Shown one piece after another: positions 34,440 to 42,851 of a DNA stretch of 64,000 nucleotides. Made by a program: the position numbers and the translations under genes. The stretch lies in assembly GCF_900142375.1 (NCBI RefSeq), contig NZ_FRAR01000024.1:35211-99210 (forward strand), written 5' to 3'. This DNA is from Desulforamulus aeronauticus DSM 10349 (lineage in GTDB: Bacteria; Bacillota; Desulfotomaculia; Desulfotomaculales; Desulfotomaculaceae). Numbering within the stretch: the first letter of the stretch is position 1; each line of letters opens with the position of its first letter. The notes under the pieces are model-generated. The model did no database searches. It saw nothing but the letters and a program-made list of their open reading frames with translations, and had not been told where the DNA came from.

Positions 34440-35922
34440 CTGCTTTGATTCCTCCTTTGGCGGACTTGGTTTTATAAATAAAGCCCAAGACTTGTAAAGC
34501 AATCAATGGAGTTAATGCAACCATTGATATCATGCCAAAGCCCTCTCTTAAAACATCTGCTCCTTCAACTGCTTCTGCCACACCTTGGGCAAAAGCCAAA
34601 ATAAAGGTTGCTGTCATTGGCCCGGAAGCAACACCTCCCGAATCAAAGGCAATACCGACAAATAGCTTTGGCACGTAATAACTCATAACAATAGCAATTA
34701 TATATCCTGGCAGTAGATAGTGCCATAATTGGACTTCAGCAATGATTATTCTGACCATGGAGAGGGCAATTGCTATGCCAACCCCAATGGATAAAGCAAA
34801 CAATACTACTTTTCTTTTCACAGAACCGCTGGTTACATCTTCTATCTGGTGAGTAAGTACGTGTACAGCAGGCTCTGCTAAAATGGTTACTAAGCCTAGA
34901 ATAAATCCGATAATAACCACATAATACTGATTTTCCAGTGAGGCGATGCTGTATCCTACCACACTGCCCACATCCATAAAGCCTGCATTAACACCCACTA
35001 AAAACAATACTAGACCTATAAAAGTATAGACAAGCCCTTTTAAAATTTTACGAATAGCCCTTTGGGGTAGTTTAAAAGAAGTTGCCTGAAAAAGCAAAAA
35101 GAGAATAATAATAGGCGACAACGCCAAAACAATTTCCCCAGCTATTTTTGGTAATTCGTGAACAAAAGGCGCTAAAATGGAAGCTGAGTGGGAAACATTA
35201 TATTCAAGGCTTCCTGACATTTCTTCTGTTCCGGTAATAATATTCATCACCATTACAGCTATTATAGCACCTACAGATGTAATGGCAACTAGGCCGAAAC
35301 TATCATTTTCAGAAGCCTGACTATCCTTCTTTAATTTGGAAACACCCAAGGCAAGAGCTAAAATAAAGGGTACGGTCAAAGCACCGGTGGTAGCACCCGA
35401 AGCATCAAAGGATATAGCAAGAAATTCAGGTGAAGTAAAGATTGCCAGAACAAAAACAATTAAATATAGAATCGTCAACAATTTGTGTAACTGTATATTA
35501 TATACTATTCTAATCAGACCCAGAGCAAGAAGTGCGGCAATACCGATGGATACAATGACTACTATGCTAAACTTAGAAATCACACTGCCTGTCACAAAAT
35601 CCACTTGCCCTGCTAGAATATGCAAATCGGGTTCGGCAATGGAAATAAAAAAACCCAAAGCGAGTCCGGCGATACCTACGATCCATAATTTATTTGATTT
35701 CGTCAGAGATGAACCCATTAAATTCCCAATCGGAGTAATTCCTTTATCTACTCCGACTAAAAAAATAGAAAGTCCAATGATGATTAGAAGAGCGCCGAGA
35801 AGGAATCTGATTAATTGGGGTATTTCCAAGGGTGTAAGGGTAAAGTGTAGAATCAAAACGATAATTGTAATGGGCAAGACGGAGAGTATAACCTCTTTGA
35901 ATTTTTCAAAAAGTATATTCAA
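34417..35922 (-). CDS. DUF1538 duplicated membrane protein, probable transporter
   Basis: 501 residues with about 12 hydrophobic helices in two homologous halves. Each half carries an AEP motif (SIAEPDLHIL, LAEPAVHVL) and a FD(A/S)(S/G)G signature (FDASGATTGALTVPFILA, FDSGGVASGPMTATFILA). This is the DUF1538 architecture. Function is not established; the duplicated topology points to a carrier or channel. TTG 35922 behind GAAAGGA is preferred. It is the middle gene of an XRE-DUF1538-PII operon. Confidence 0.8.
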   Translation of the reverse strand: MNILFEKFKEVILSVLPITIIVLILHFTLTPLEIPQLIRFLLGALLIIIGLSIFLVGVDKGITPIGNLMGSSLTKSNKLWIVGIAGLALGFFISIAEPDLHILAGQVDFVTGSVISKFSIVVIVSIGIAALLALGLIRIVYNIQLHKLLTILYLIVFVLAIFTSPEFLAISFDASGATTGALTVPFILALALGVSKLKKDSQASENDSFGLVAITSVGAIIAVMVMNIITGTEEMSGSLEYNVSHSASILAPFVHELPKIAGEIVLALSPIIILFLLFQATSFKLPQRAIRKILKGLVYTFIGLVLFLVGVNAGFMDVGSVVGYSIASLENQYYVVIIGFILGLVTILAEPAVHVLTHQIEDVTSGSVKRKVVLFALSIGVGIAIALSMVRIIIAEVQLWHYLLPGYIIAIVMSYYVPKLFVGIAFDSGGVASGPMTATFILAFAQGVAEAVEGADVLREGFGMISMVALTPLIALQVLGFIYKTKSAKGGIKADGNAECS

Positions 35923-35943
35923 ATAGTCACTTCCTTTCAAGTA

Positions 35944-36282
35944 TCATTTGTTAAATTTTTTTTTACTGCGTAAAAAGTCTATAAAGCTTCTCACCTCTTC
36001 CAGTTCTTTTTCGTCCAGATCTTCAATTCCAGGTAAACTTATCTGGGTAACTGCAGTTGGTAGAAAATTATTTGTATATCCTGCCACTTGCATGATTTCA
36101 TCAAAATTTATACCCAGAGCATTAGAAATGGATTTCAAGATCATGGGGGAGGGGTTTTTTCTTTCCCCGTTTTCTAAACGATATATTTCTGTATGACTGA
36201 TATGAGCAAGGTCTGCCAGTTTACGCATAGAAAGGTTTTTGGCCATTCTTTGTTCAGTAATATATTTCCCTAAGAAGCTCAT
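35944..36282 (-). CDS. XRE-family HTH regulator
   Basis: 112 residues. The helix-turn-helix is LSMRKLADLAHISHTEIYRLENGERKNPSP, followed by ILKSISNALGINFDEIM and a C-terminal acidic-basic tail. ATG 36282 has AGAGGTG on the minus strand. Its stop is 21 bases before the DUF1538 start, so it is the first gene of that operon and probably its autoregulator. It is divergent from a CBS-domain gene at 36505. Confidence 0.85.
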   Translation of the reverse strand: MSFLGKYITEQRMAKNLSMRKLADLAHISHTEIYRLENGERKNPSPMILKSISNALGINFDEIMQVAGYTNNFLPTAVTQISLPGIEDLDEKELEEVRSFIDFLRSKKKFNK

Positions 36283-36504
36283 AAAGAAATGCACCTCTTT
36301 TTTTCTGTTACTATAATAATATAACATAAGTGTAACCTTAGAGGAACAGTTATGAGCTTTTTGGTGACAATGAGTTACAGAGATTTGTTAGATCCTTTAT
36401 GAATTCGTCGTATATTCATATTAGTTGTAGGATTCAACTCTTTTTTAGCCAATATAGTAAGTAGTGAAGATACTGATTATACTTAGATTGGGGGTGTAAC
36501 TAGA

Positions 36505-36948
36505 ATGATTACTGTTTCCGATGTTTTCAAAACGTTTACGGTGGAACCTATCCTGGTGCATAAAAATGATAAAATAAAATCCATTCACCAAAAGTTTATC
36601 AAGCAGAATGTGCCAATTTGCCGATGTGCTTATGTCGTAGATGATGATAAACACGTTATTGGCAGAATAACGTTAAGAAAGATCATGGACTATATTGCGA
36701 TAAAAAAAGCATTAACAGGCAGCAAGACATATTCTGTAAAAAAACTTTTTGAATATATTTCACCCGACTTAGTCGCTGAAAATATTATGGAAACTACCAT
36801 TGTTGTTAACTTAGAGCAATCATTAGAAGAAGCCTTCCAACTAATGTTGGATAAACACGTGGAAGAGGCAGCAGTGGTCGATAAGGATGGGTATGCAATC
36901 GGTGACCTTAACGTATATGAGGTTCTAAAAGAAATAGAAATCGATTAG
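36505..36948 (+). CDS. CBS-domain pair protein
   Basis: 147 residues made almost entirely of two CBS motifs (VSDVFKTFTVEPILVHKND... and ISPDLVAENIMETTIVVNLEQSLEEAFQLMLDKHVEEAAVVDKDGYAIGDL). Such stand-alone Bateman modules bind adenine nucleotides and regulate a partner. GGGGGTG precedes ATG 36505. It is divergent from the XRE-DUF1538-PII operon, a possible partner by proximity. Confidence 0.8.
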   Translation: MITVSDVFKTFTVEPILVHKNDKIKSIHQKFIKQNVPICRCAYVVDDDKHVIGRITLRKIMDYIAIKKALTGSKTYSVKKLFEYISPDLVAENIMETTIVVNLEQSLEEAFQLMLDKHVEEAAVVDKDGYAIGDLNVYEVLKEIEID

Positions 36949-37002
36949 GTCCTTTATGATAATTGTAGATTCAGGCATGGTTAAAAATATGTAAATAGTT
37001 GA

Positions 37003-37040
37003 AAAATAAAGGTAGCCTTACGGGGCTGCCTTTATTTTAG
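37003..37040 (+). terminator. Terminator after CBS gene
   Basis: AAATAAAGGTAGCC pairs with GGGCTGCCTTTATTT, followed by TAG. Strong stem. Confidence 0.75.
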
Positions 37041-37268
37041 TACGAATGACCAAAAACAAGGAATTATCACTATTTCGTCGAATAATATTTCTAATTTAGT
37101 AAACGACTTAAATTAAGGACGTAAATTATAGAGACTCTTTCCATAGTTCCTTTAAAAATGAACCCGGTCTAATCATCAATATGCAGGCATAAAGTTTTAC
37201 TAGTAAGCACTATTCCTATTTTTTTATGGCAATCTCTTACCTCTCATTCTTCAAAGGGGGGCTTTTTT

Positions 37269-37877
37269 ATGCTGATACTGGGTCTAAATGGCAGTCCGAA
37301 TACCAATGGTAATACCGTCTTTATGCTGAATAAAGCACTGGATGCAGCGACTGAAATGGGTGCGGTTACGAAACTTATTCATGTAGCTGAGGTGGTGGAA
37401 ACAGCCGATAAATTATTTTGTGATGCCTGTACCAATCCCTGTGCCGGGGTTTGTTATCAAGATACCCCACTAGGAGAGCTGTTTGAATTAATCAAAACAG
37501 CCGACGGTATTATTCAAGGGAGTCCTGTCTACTTTGGCACAGTGGCATCGCCGCTGAAACTACTTTGGGATAAAAGCCGTGCTTTACGAAAAGAAAAGGC
37601 GCTGGTAGATGTAGTAGGTGCAGCCCTAGCGGTGGGGGCTTCCCGCTTTGGCGGTCAGGAAACCACAGTCCGGGCCTTACAGGATATTATGCTGGTGCAT
37701 GGTATGACCTTGGTAGGCGACGGAAGTTATTTAGATGATGCAGGGCACCAAGGAGCCAGTGCCCAAAGACCAGCCGAAGGCGATCTCCAGGCGGCGAAGC
37801 GTTGTCAGATTCTTGGTCGCCGGGTGGCAATGGTAGCCTTGGCCACAACCTCTTTAAGACAAAGACGAAAGGGGTAG
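37269..37877 (+). CDS. Iron-sulfur flavoprotein-like NAD(P)H:FMN reductase
   Basis: A 202-residue flavodoxin-like fold. GLNGSPNTNGNTVFMLN is the FMN loop. CDACTNPCAGVCYQDT is a cysteine cluster typical of iron-sulfur flavoproteins. GSPVYFGTVASPLKLLWD completes the fold. Likely a two-electron FMN/Fe-S redox carrier. ATG 37269 behind AAAGGGGGG. The dgt gene starts 10 bases later, so they may be one operon. This marks the return from the accessory region to the dnaG block. Confidence 0.8.
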   Translation: MLILGLNGSPNTNGNTVFMLNKALDAATEMGAVTKLIHVAEVVETADKLFCDACTNPCAGVCYQDTPLGELFELIKTADGIIQGSPVYFGTVASPLKLLWDKSRALRKEKALVDVVGAALAVGASRFGGQETTVRALQDIMLVHGMTLVGDGSYLDDAGHQGASAQRPAEGDLQAAKRCQILGRRVAMVALATTSLRQRRKG

Positions 37878-37886
37878 GTTTAGGGT

Positions 37887-38888
37887 ATGGAGATCAGGTT
37901 GCAGACGGAGAAACTGGAACAGAGGATTTTGTCACCTTATGCCTGTTGCAGCAGCAATAGCAAAGGAAGGTTACGACCAGAGGAACCTTGCCCGGTACGT
38001 ACTGTGTTTCAGCGCGACCGTGACCGGATCATTCACTCCAAAGCCTTTCGGCGTTTGAAATTAAAAACTCAGGTTTTTATTATTCCCGAAGGAGATCACT
38101 ATCGTACCAGGCTAACCCATACCTTGGAGGTAGCTCAAATTGCCCGGACCTGTGCTAAGGTTTTGGGCCTCAATGAAGATTTAACCGAGGCCATTGCCCT
38201 GGGACACGATTTGGGCCATACACCCTTTGGCCATGCCGGAGAGCAGGTGCTAAATAGGGTTTACCCACCGGGGTTTAAGCATAATGAGCAAAGTCTGCGA
38301 GTGGTGGATTTTTTAGAAGGACTAAACGGTCTTAACCTTACCCATGAAGTCAGGAATGGTATCCTAAATCACACCGGTGATAACAAGTCTGCTACTCTGG
38401 AGGGACAGATTGTTAAAAAGGCCGACCGCATTGCCTATATTAATCACGATATTGATGATGCTTTACGGGCAGGTATTCTAAGCCAGTCAGATCTGCCAGA
38501 GGAATGCTTGGCGGTACTTGGGCAACGGCATAGCCAGCGCATTAATACGATGGTGTTGGACTTACTACAATCGAGCCAAGGCAAGGCAGAGATTAGCATG
38601 AGCCAGCCGGTACAGGAAGCTATGGAGCGCCTAAGAACCTTCATGTTTGAACATGTATATATAGGATCGGAAGCGAAAAAAGAGGAAGACAAAGCCAGGC
38701 ATGTGGTTGAAAAACTGTACTATTTCTATTGTAAAAATCCCTCCTATTTACCGGCATACACGATGAAGAATGTGGAGCAAGAAGGAATTGAACGAGTAGT
38801 TGTAGATTATATTGCCGGTATGACCGATCGATATGCTGTCGCCCAATATAAAAGCCTGTTTATTCCCAGTGGTTTTCCCCTCGGATAA
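37887..38888 (+). CDS. dgt: dGTPase-like HD phosphohydrolase
   Basis: A 333-residue Dgt-family HD protein hydrolysing dNTPs to deoxynucleoside and tripolyphosphate. Metal ligands: H78 in RLTHTLEV, H107-D108 in GHDLGHTPFGHAGE and the later D in KADRIAYINHDIDDA. RDRDRIIHSKAFRRLKLKTQV is the family signature. Slightly shorter than E. coli Dgt and typical of Firmicutes. The dgt-dnaG-sigA order is common in this group. Confidence 0.88.
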   Translation: MEIRLQTEKLEQRILSPYACCSSNSKGRLRPEEPCPVRTVFQRDRDRIIHSKAFRRLKLKTQVFIIPEGDHYRTRLTHTLEVAQIARTCAKVLGLNEDLTEAIALGHDLGHTPFGHAGEQVLNRVYPPGFKHNEQSLRVVDFLEGLNGLNLTHEVRNGILNHTGDNKSATLEGQIVKKADRIAYINHDIDDALRAGILSQSDLPEECLAVLGQRHSQRINTMVLDLLQSSQGKAEISMSQPVQEAMERLRTFMFEHVYIGSEAKKEEDKARHVVEKLYYFYCKNPSYLPAYTMKNVEQEGIERVVVDYIAGMTDRYAVAQYKSLFIPSGFPLG

Positions 38889-39086
38889 TGACGTTATGAT
38901 ATATTCATTGCAAATATTGGCAATAATAATGCTGTTGCCAGAGAAAAAATGTCGAAGTGTTGCAGGAAATTTTTTAGCAACCGCGAATAAACTTTAAACT
39001 GGTAGACGGTTGTTGGATTCTTCCAGTGGCAGGAGAATCACCCCTGAGTAGAGAAAAAGTAAGTATTTGTAGTTAAAGGGTGATTT

Positions 39087-40907
39087 ATGGTGGGACGTAT
39101 CCCGGATGCCATGATTGAAGATATCAGACAAAGAATCGATATTGTTGAGGTAATTTCTCGGTATGTTGCAATGGAAAAGCGGGGCAAAAATTATTTAGCC
39201 CTTTGCCCCTTTCACCAAGAAAAGACACCCTCCTTTAACATTAATCCAGAAAAGCAGATTTTTCACTGCTTTGGTTGTGGTGCGGGAGGGAATGTCTTTA
39301 AGTTTGTCATGATGGTGGAAGGCCTTTCTTTCCCAGAGGCAGTTAAATCCCTGGGAGCAAAGGTAGGAGTCGATATTCCCGAGGAAATTTCTCCACGGGA
39401 TCAAGCTTACCATAAAAAGAAAGACAGGGCTTATAAGATATACAGCTTAGTAAGAGATTATTATCGATTCCTACTTACCTCAGATACTGGTGCCGGAGCA
39501 GTTCAATATCTGGAGAAACGCCAACTATCTGATGCCGCGAGAAATACCTTCGAATTGGGTTATGCACCTCCAAATTGGGACAGCTTAACCAAATTACTGC
39601 TCTCCAAGGGGATTTCAGGAGAAGAGTTAACAAAATTGGGATTGGTGCAAGCCAAAGAATCAGGAGGGTTTTACGATCGTTTCAGAAACCGGATAATGTT
39701 TCCCATCTGGGATAACCAAGGTCGGGTGATAGGTTTCGGTGGTAGAACCATGGGAGAGGATACACCCAAATATCTAAATTCTCCTGAAGGTGAATTCTTT
39801 AATAAGGGTCAATTGTTATATGGCCTGCATATAGCCCGCAAAGGTATTAGGGAGCAAGGTTATGCGGTGTTGATGGAAGGTTATATGGATGTAGTTTCTA
39901 CCTTCCAAAAGGGTGTGATAAACGCAGTAGCCTCTCTAGGCACCGCATTTACCCGAGACCAGGGTAAGCTATTAATGACTTATACCCATAATGTTGTCAT
40001 TGCTTATGATGCCGATGCTGCTGGAACCACAGCGACCCTTCGGGCGGCTGAAATACTTCAGGAACTAGGTGCTCAGGTGAGTGTGGCAACCCTTATAGGA
40101 GCCAAAGACCCCGATGAATTTATTCAGTCCCAAGGTCTGGCAGCTTGGCAGCAAGTTATAGAGAAAGCACTGTCGCTGATTCAGTTTAAGTTAGATCAAG
40201 CAGTAAAGAAATATGGTATTCAAAATAGCGCTGCTAAAGAAAGAGTTCTTCAGGAGGTGTTACCCAACTTGGCTGTTGTGGCCAGTCCTATCGAACTTGA
40301 GGATGCAATTAAACAAACGGCTACGGTATTGCAAGTAAACTGGGAAACCGTACTGGAGGCCATTAGGAATTATAAAAAAAATGCCAGAAAAAAATCCCAA
40401 TTGGGGGATAATTCAGCAAAAGTAAGCCATAATATAGCGAGTGATTCCAATTATGGGAAGCCTAAAAGAGCAGCCGATGCCAGATCTCAGGCTGAAACAA
40501 GTTTATTAAGGCTAATCCTGGAAGATAAAATATGGCTGGATCGTATTGCTAAGGAATTGGGTACTGATTTTTTTCAATTTGAGGGCTACCATAAAATTTT
40601 TCAAGCCTGTCTAAAATTAGGAAAAGATTATACGCCGACCAAAGTCTTGGATACACTGGAGGAGCCTTTGCAAAGTGTGGTAAGCCAATTACTTATGCAG
40701 GAAATTCCTAGAGATCATCTAGATCAAATACTGAAAGATCTCATCTGTACCATCAAAAAAACCAGTGAGAAAGCCAAATTGGAGGACTTACTGGTTAAGT
40801 TAGCAGCGGCGGAACAGGCTGGCAATAGCCAGAGAGTGTATGAATTAAGTCGCGAAATTAATACAGCAATGAAATCCGAGGGGCCCGAGAGGGGAGTGGC
40901 AACGTGA
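39087..40907 (+). CDS. dnaG: DNA primase
   Basis: A 606-residue primase for Okazaki-fragment and leading-strand priming. The N-terminal zinc finger has C40, H43, C61 and C64 ([23 protein letters not shown]). The TOPRIM core carries [10 protein letters not shown] and the DADAAG motif. The C-terminal helicase-binding domain follows. GGGTG precedes ATG 39087. The stop overlaps the sigA GTG by four bases, linking translation of the two. Confidence 0.96.
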   Translation: MVGRIPDAMIEDIRQRIDIVEVISRYVAMEKRGKNYLALCPFHQEKTPSFNINPEKQIFHCFGCGAGGNVFKFVMMVEGLSFPEAVKSLGAKVGVDIPEEISPRDQAYHKKKDRAYKIYSLVRDYYRFLLTSDTGAGAVQYLEKRQLSDAARNTFELGYAPPNWDSLTKLLLSKGISGEELTKLGLVQAKESGGFYDRFRNRIMFPIWDNQGRVIGFGGRTMGEDTPKYLNSPEGEFFNKGQLLYGLHIARKGIREQGYAVLMEGYMDVVSTFQKGVINAVASLGTAFTRDQGKLLMTYTHNVVIAYDADAAGTTATLRAAEILQELGAQVSVATLIGAKDPDEFIQSQGLAAWQQVIEKALSLIQFKLDQAVKKYGIQNSAAKERVLQEVLPNLAVVASPIELEDAIKQTATVLQVNWETVLEAIRNYKKNARKKSQLGDNSAKVSHNIASDSNYGKPKRAADARSQAETSLLRLILEDKIWLDRIAKELGTDFFQFEGYHKIFQACLKLGKDYTPTKVLDTLEEPLQSVVSQLLMQEIPRDHLDQILKDLICTIKKTSEKAKLEDLLVKLAAAEQAGNSQRVYELSREINTAMKSEGPERGVAT

Positions 40908-42004
40908 GGGACGAAGTAAAAGTTGAACAAGTGAAAGAACTGATTGAAAAGGGCAAAAAGCGGGGAGCTCTTACCTACAACGAAATTATGGACACCCTGC
41001 AAGGAACAGAACTAACGCCCGATCAAATTGATGATATCTACGAAAAAATATCTGCTATGGGTATTGAAGTCGTCCCTGAAGCTACCGACCTTGAGACATT
41101 AGAAGTAGACGACAACGTAGAAGGCCCAACCGAAGAGGTTGAGGTTGAAGTTGATCTTAGTATTCCTGAGGGCATTGGTATAGATGACCCGGTTAGGATG
41201 TACCTTAAAGAAATTGGCCGGGTTCCCCTGCTTTCGCCGGAGGAAGAGATTGACTTAGCGAAACGCATGGAGCAGGGAGATGAAGAGGCCAAGCGACGTT
41301 TGGCTGAAGCGAATCTGCGGCTGGTAGTCAGCATTGCTAAACGTTATGTTGGCAGAGGCATGTTGTTCTTGGATTTAATTCAAGAGGGTAATCTTGGTCT
41401 GATTAAAGCCGTAGAGAAATTCGATTTCCGTAAGGGTTTTAAATTTAGTACCTATGCTACTTGGTGGATTCGCCAGGCCATTACCAGGGCCATTGCTGAC
41501 CAGGCCCGCACCATTCGTATTCCGGTACATATGGTGGAAACGATCAATAAACTAATTAGGGTTTCCCGGCAATTGCTGCAAGAGCTTGGTAGAGAACCAA
41601 CCCCGGATGAAATTGCTAAGGAAATGGAGATCTCTGGGGAAAAAGTGCGGGAAATCATGAAAATTGCTCAAGAACCAGTTTCTTTAGAAACCCCCATTGG
41701 AGAAGAAGAAGATTCTCACCTGGGAGATTTCATTGAAGATGCCGATGCCCGTGCACCTGCAGAAGAGGCTTCTTTTACGTTGTTACGGGAACAATTGGAT
41801 GAAGTACTGAAGACTCTAACTGATCGCGAGCAAAAAGTTTTACGCTTACGCTTCGGACTGGATGACGGCAGGGCCAGAACTTTGGAAGAAGTGGGACAAA
41901 AGTTTGGTGTAACCAGAGAGCGTATTCGCCAAATTGAAGCAAAGACTTTACGCAAACTTCGCCACCCTAGCCGCAGTAAAAAATTAAAAGATTATCTGGA
42001 TTAA
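40904..42004 (+). CDS. sigA: RNA polymerase sigma factor SigA (RpoD)
   Basis: A 366-residue primary sigma factor. A short region 1.1 and acidic linker precede region 1.2 ([18 protein letters not shown]). Region 2 has [20 protein letters not shown] for -10 binding and melting. Regions 3 and 4 follow, with the [23 protein letters not shown] recognising -35. GTG 40904 follows GGGGAG. It overlaps dnaG, giving the classical macromolecular-synthesis pair. Confidence 0.97.
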   Translation: MRDEVKVEQVKELIEKGKKRGALTYNEIMDTLQGTELTPDQIDDIYEKISAMGIEVVPEATDLETLEVDDNVEGPTEEVEVEVDLSIPEGIGIDDPVRMYLKEIGRVPLLSPEEEIDLAKRMEQGDEEAKRRLAEANLRLVVSIAKRYVGRGMLFLDLIQEGNLGLIKAVEKFDFRKGFKFSTYATWWIRQAITRAIADQARTIRIPVHMVETINKLIRVSRQLLQELGREPTPDEIAKEMEISGEKVREIMKIAQEPVSLETPIGEEEDSHLGDFIEDADARAPAEEASFTLLREQLDEVLKTLTDREQKVLRLRFGLDDGRARTLEEVGQKFGVTRERIRQIEAKTLRKLRHPSRSKKLKDYLD

Positions 42005-42008
42005 TTAG

Positions 42009-42101
42009 AAGAACTTGGCTTTTACCAAGTCTTTGACGAAGGCGGAAGCCTTAGTTTTTCTTATACTTTCATCAATAGAAATTTTATTCCTTACTGAAAG
42101 T
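42009..42101 (+). repeat. Structured intergenic repeat, first copy
   Basis: Two hairpins in series: ACTTGG/CCAAGT and AAGGC-GGAA-GCCTT, then TTTTTCTT, then an ACTTTC...GAAAGT dyad around ATCAATAGAAATTTTATT. A close copy is at 53415-53509 and a diverged, reversed copy at 2921-2987. Here the second hairpin with its T-run can act as the sigA terminator. A further dyad (42109-42145) repeats the last module. Confidence 0.7.
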
Positions 42102-42108
42102 GTCTTGT

Positions 42109-42145
42109 ACTTTCAATCAATAGAAATTTATTCTATATTGAAAGT
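42109..42145. repeat. Tandem copy of the ACTTTCA/TGAAAGT dyad
   Basis: ACTTTCAAT...ATTGAAAGT with an inner ATAGAA/TTCTAT pair. Same core as 42065-42101 and 53473-53509. It lies just before the tRNA promoter. Confidence 0.6.
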
Positions 42146-42166
42146 GAAAAAAGTTGGATTTTAAGG

Positions 42167-42195
42167 TTGACCTAAGGAAACTGTTTTAGTATAAT
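42167..42195 (+). promoter_or_regulatory. Sigma-A promoter of the tRNA cluster
   Basis: TTGACC (42167-42172), a 17-base spacer and a perfect TATAAT (42190-42195), 17 bases before the first tRNA. This is the clearest promoter in the window. Confidence 0.8.
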
Positions 42196-42212
42196 AACTT
42201 TCGTGGTGATGC

Positions 42213-42287
42213 TCCTCGATAGCTCAATGGTAGAGCAACCGGCTGTTAACCGGTAGGTTGTAGGTTCGAATCCTACTCGGGGAGCCA
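42213..42287 (+). tRNA. tRNA-Asn (GUU)
   Basis: 75 nt. The acceptor stem TCCTCGA pairs with TCGGGGA. The anticodon loop is CTGTTAA with anticodon GTT. T-arm GTAGGTTCGAATCCTAC. Discriminator G and encoded CCA at 42285-42287. Confidence 0.95.
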
Positions 42288-42294
42288 AATAATC

Positions 42295-42369
42295 GGGCCT
42301 ATAGCTCAATGGTGGAGCATCCGGCTCATAACCGGCGGGTTCCAGGTTCGAGTCCTGGTGGGCCCACCA
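42295..42369 (+). tRNA. tRNA with CAU anticodon (Met or Ile2)
   Basis: 75 nt. Acceptor GGGCCTA with TGGGCCC, anticodon loop CTCATAA, T-arm CCAGGTTCGAGTCCTGG, discriminator A, encoded CCA. The loop fits elongator Met but also lysidine-modified Ile2, so the identity is left open. Confidence 0.92.
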
Positions 42370-42388
42370 TACTTCAAACTAAAAAGTT

Positions 42389-42464
42389 GGCCCCTTGGTC
42401 AAGTGGTCTAAGACACCGCCCTTTCACGGCGGTAACACGGGTTCGAATCCCGTAGGGGTCACCA
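42389..42464 (+). tRNA. tRNA-Glu (UUC)
   Basis: 76 nt. Acceptor GGCCCCT with AGGGGTC, anticodon loop CTTTCAC with anticodon TTC, T-arm ACGGGTTCGAATCCCGT, encoded CCA. Two decayed copies of its 3' part follow directly. Confidence 0.94.
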
Positions 42465-42474
42465 AAATAAAATA

Positions 42475-42567
42475 GTAACACTGTTCGAAGTCCCCTCCCG
42501 TAGGGTCACCAAATAAAATAGTAACACTGCTCGAAGCCCCTCCCCATAGAGGTCACCAAAATAAAAT
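42475..42567 (+). repeat. Two tandem decayed copies of the tRNA-Glu 3' end
   Basis: The segment 42432-42474 (GTAACACGGGTTCGAATCCC... to ...AAAATAAAATA) is repeated at 42475-42520 and 42521-42567 with substitutions in the T-arm (TGTTCGAAG, TGCTCGAAG). CACCAAA and AAATAAAATA are retained. Unit length is 43-47 bases. They cannot form complete tRNAs. Confidence 0.8.
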
Positions 42568-42643
<76 letters not shown>

Positions 42644-42648
42644 AACAA

Positions 42649-42678
42649 ACCCTTACCTTTTTAGGTAGGGGTTTTTTC
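42649..42678 (+). terminator. Terminator of the tRNA cluster
   Basis: CCCTTACC pairs with GGTAGGGG around a short T-rich loop, followed by TTTTTTCT. Confidence 0.85.
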
Positions 42679-42851
42679 TATTTATAACTAAGAATAATAA
42701 GGTACAAACTAACCAAGTTTTTGCATTTAAGTGTCACTAATTAGACTGTTTTATTGTAAGCAACGGGACATTCCGTTAGTCTGCGTAATGGTAATTTAAT
42801 AACATAATACCAATATAATACAAGTTCATATGCGAAAGGATGGTACGGTGG

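Noticed and set aside
35336..35926. 196-codon open frame on the plus strand
   Set aside because: It is antisense to the DUF1538 gene, is low in complexity (Lys/Ile/Thr rich) and has no ribosome binding site.
42475..42567. Additional tRNA genes after tRNA-Glu
   Set aside because: Only the T-arm and CCA part is present and the acceptor 5' half and anticodon arm are missing.
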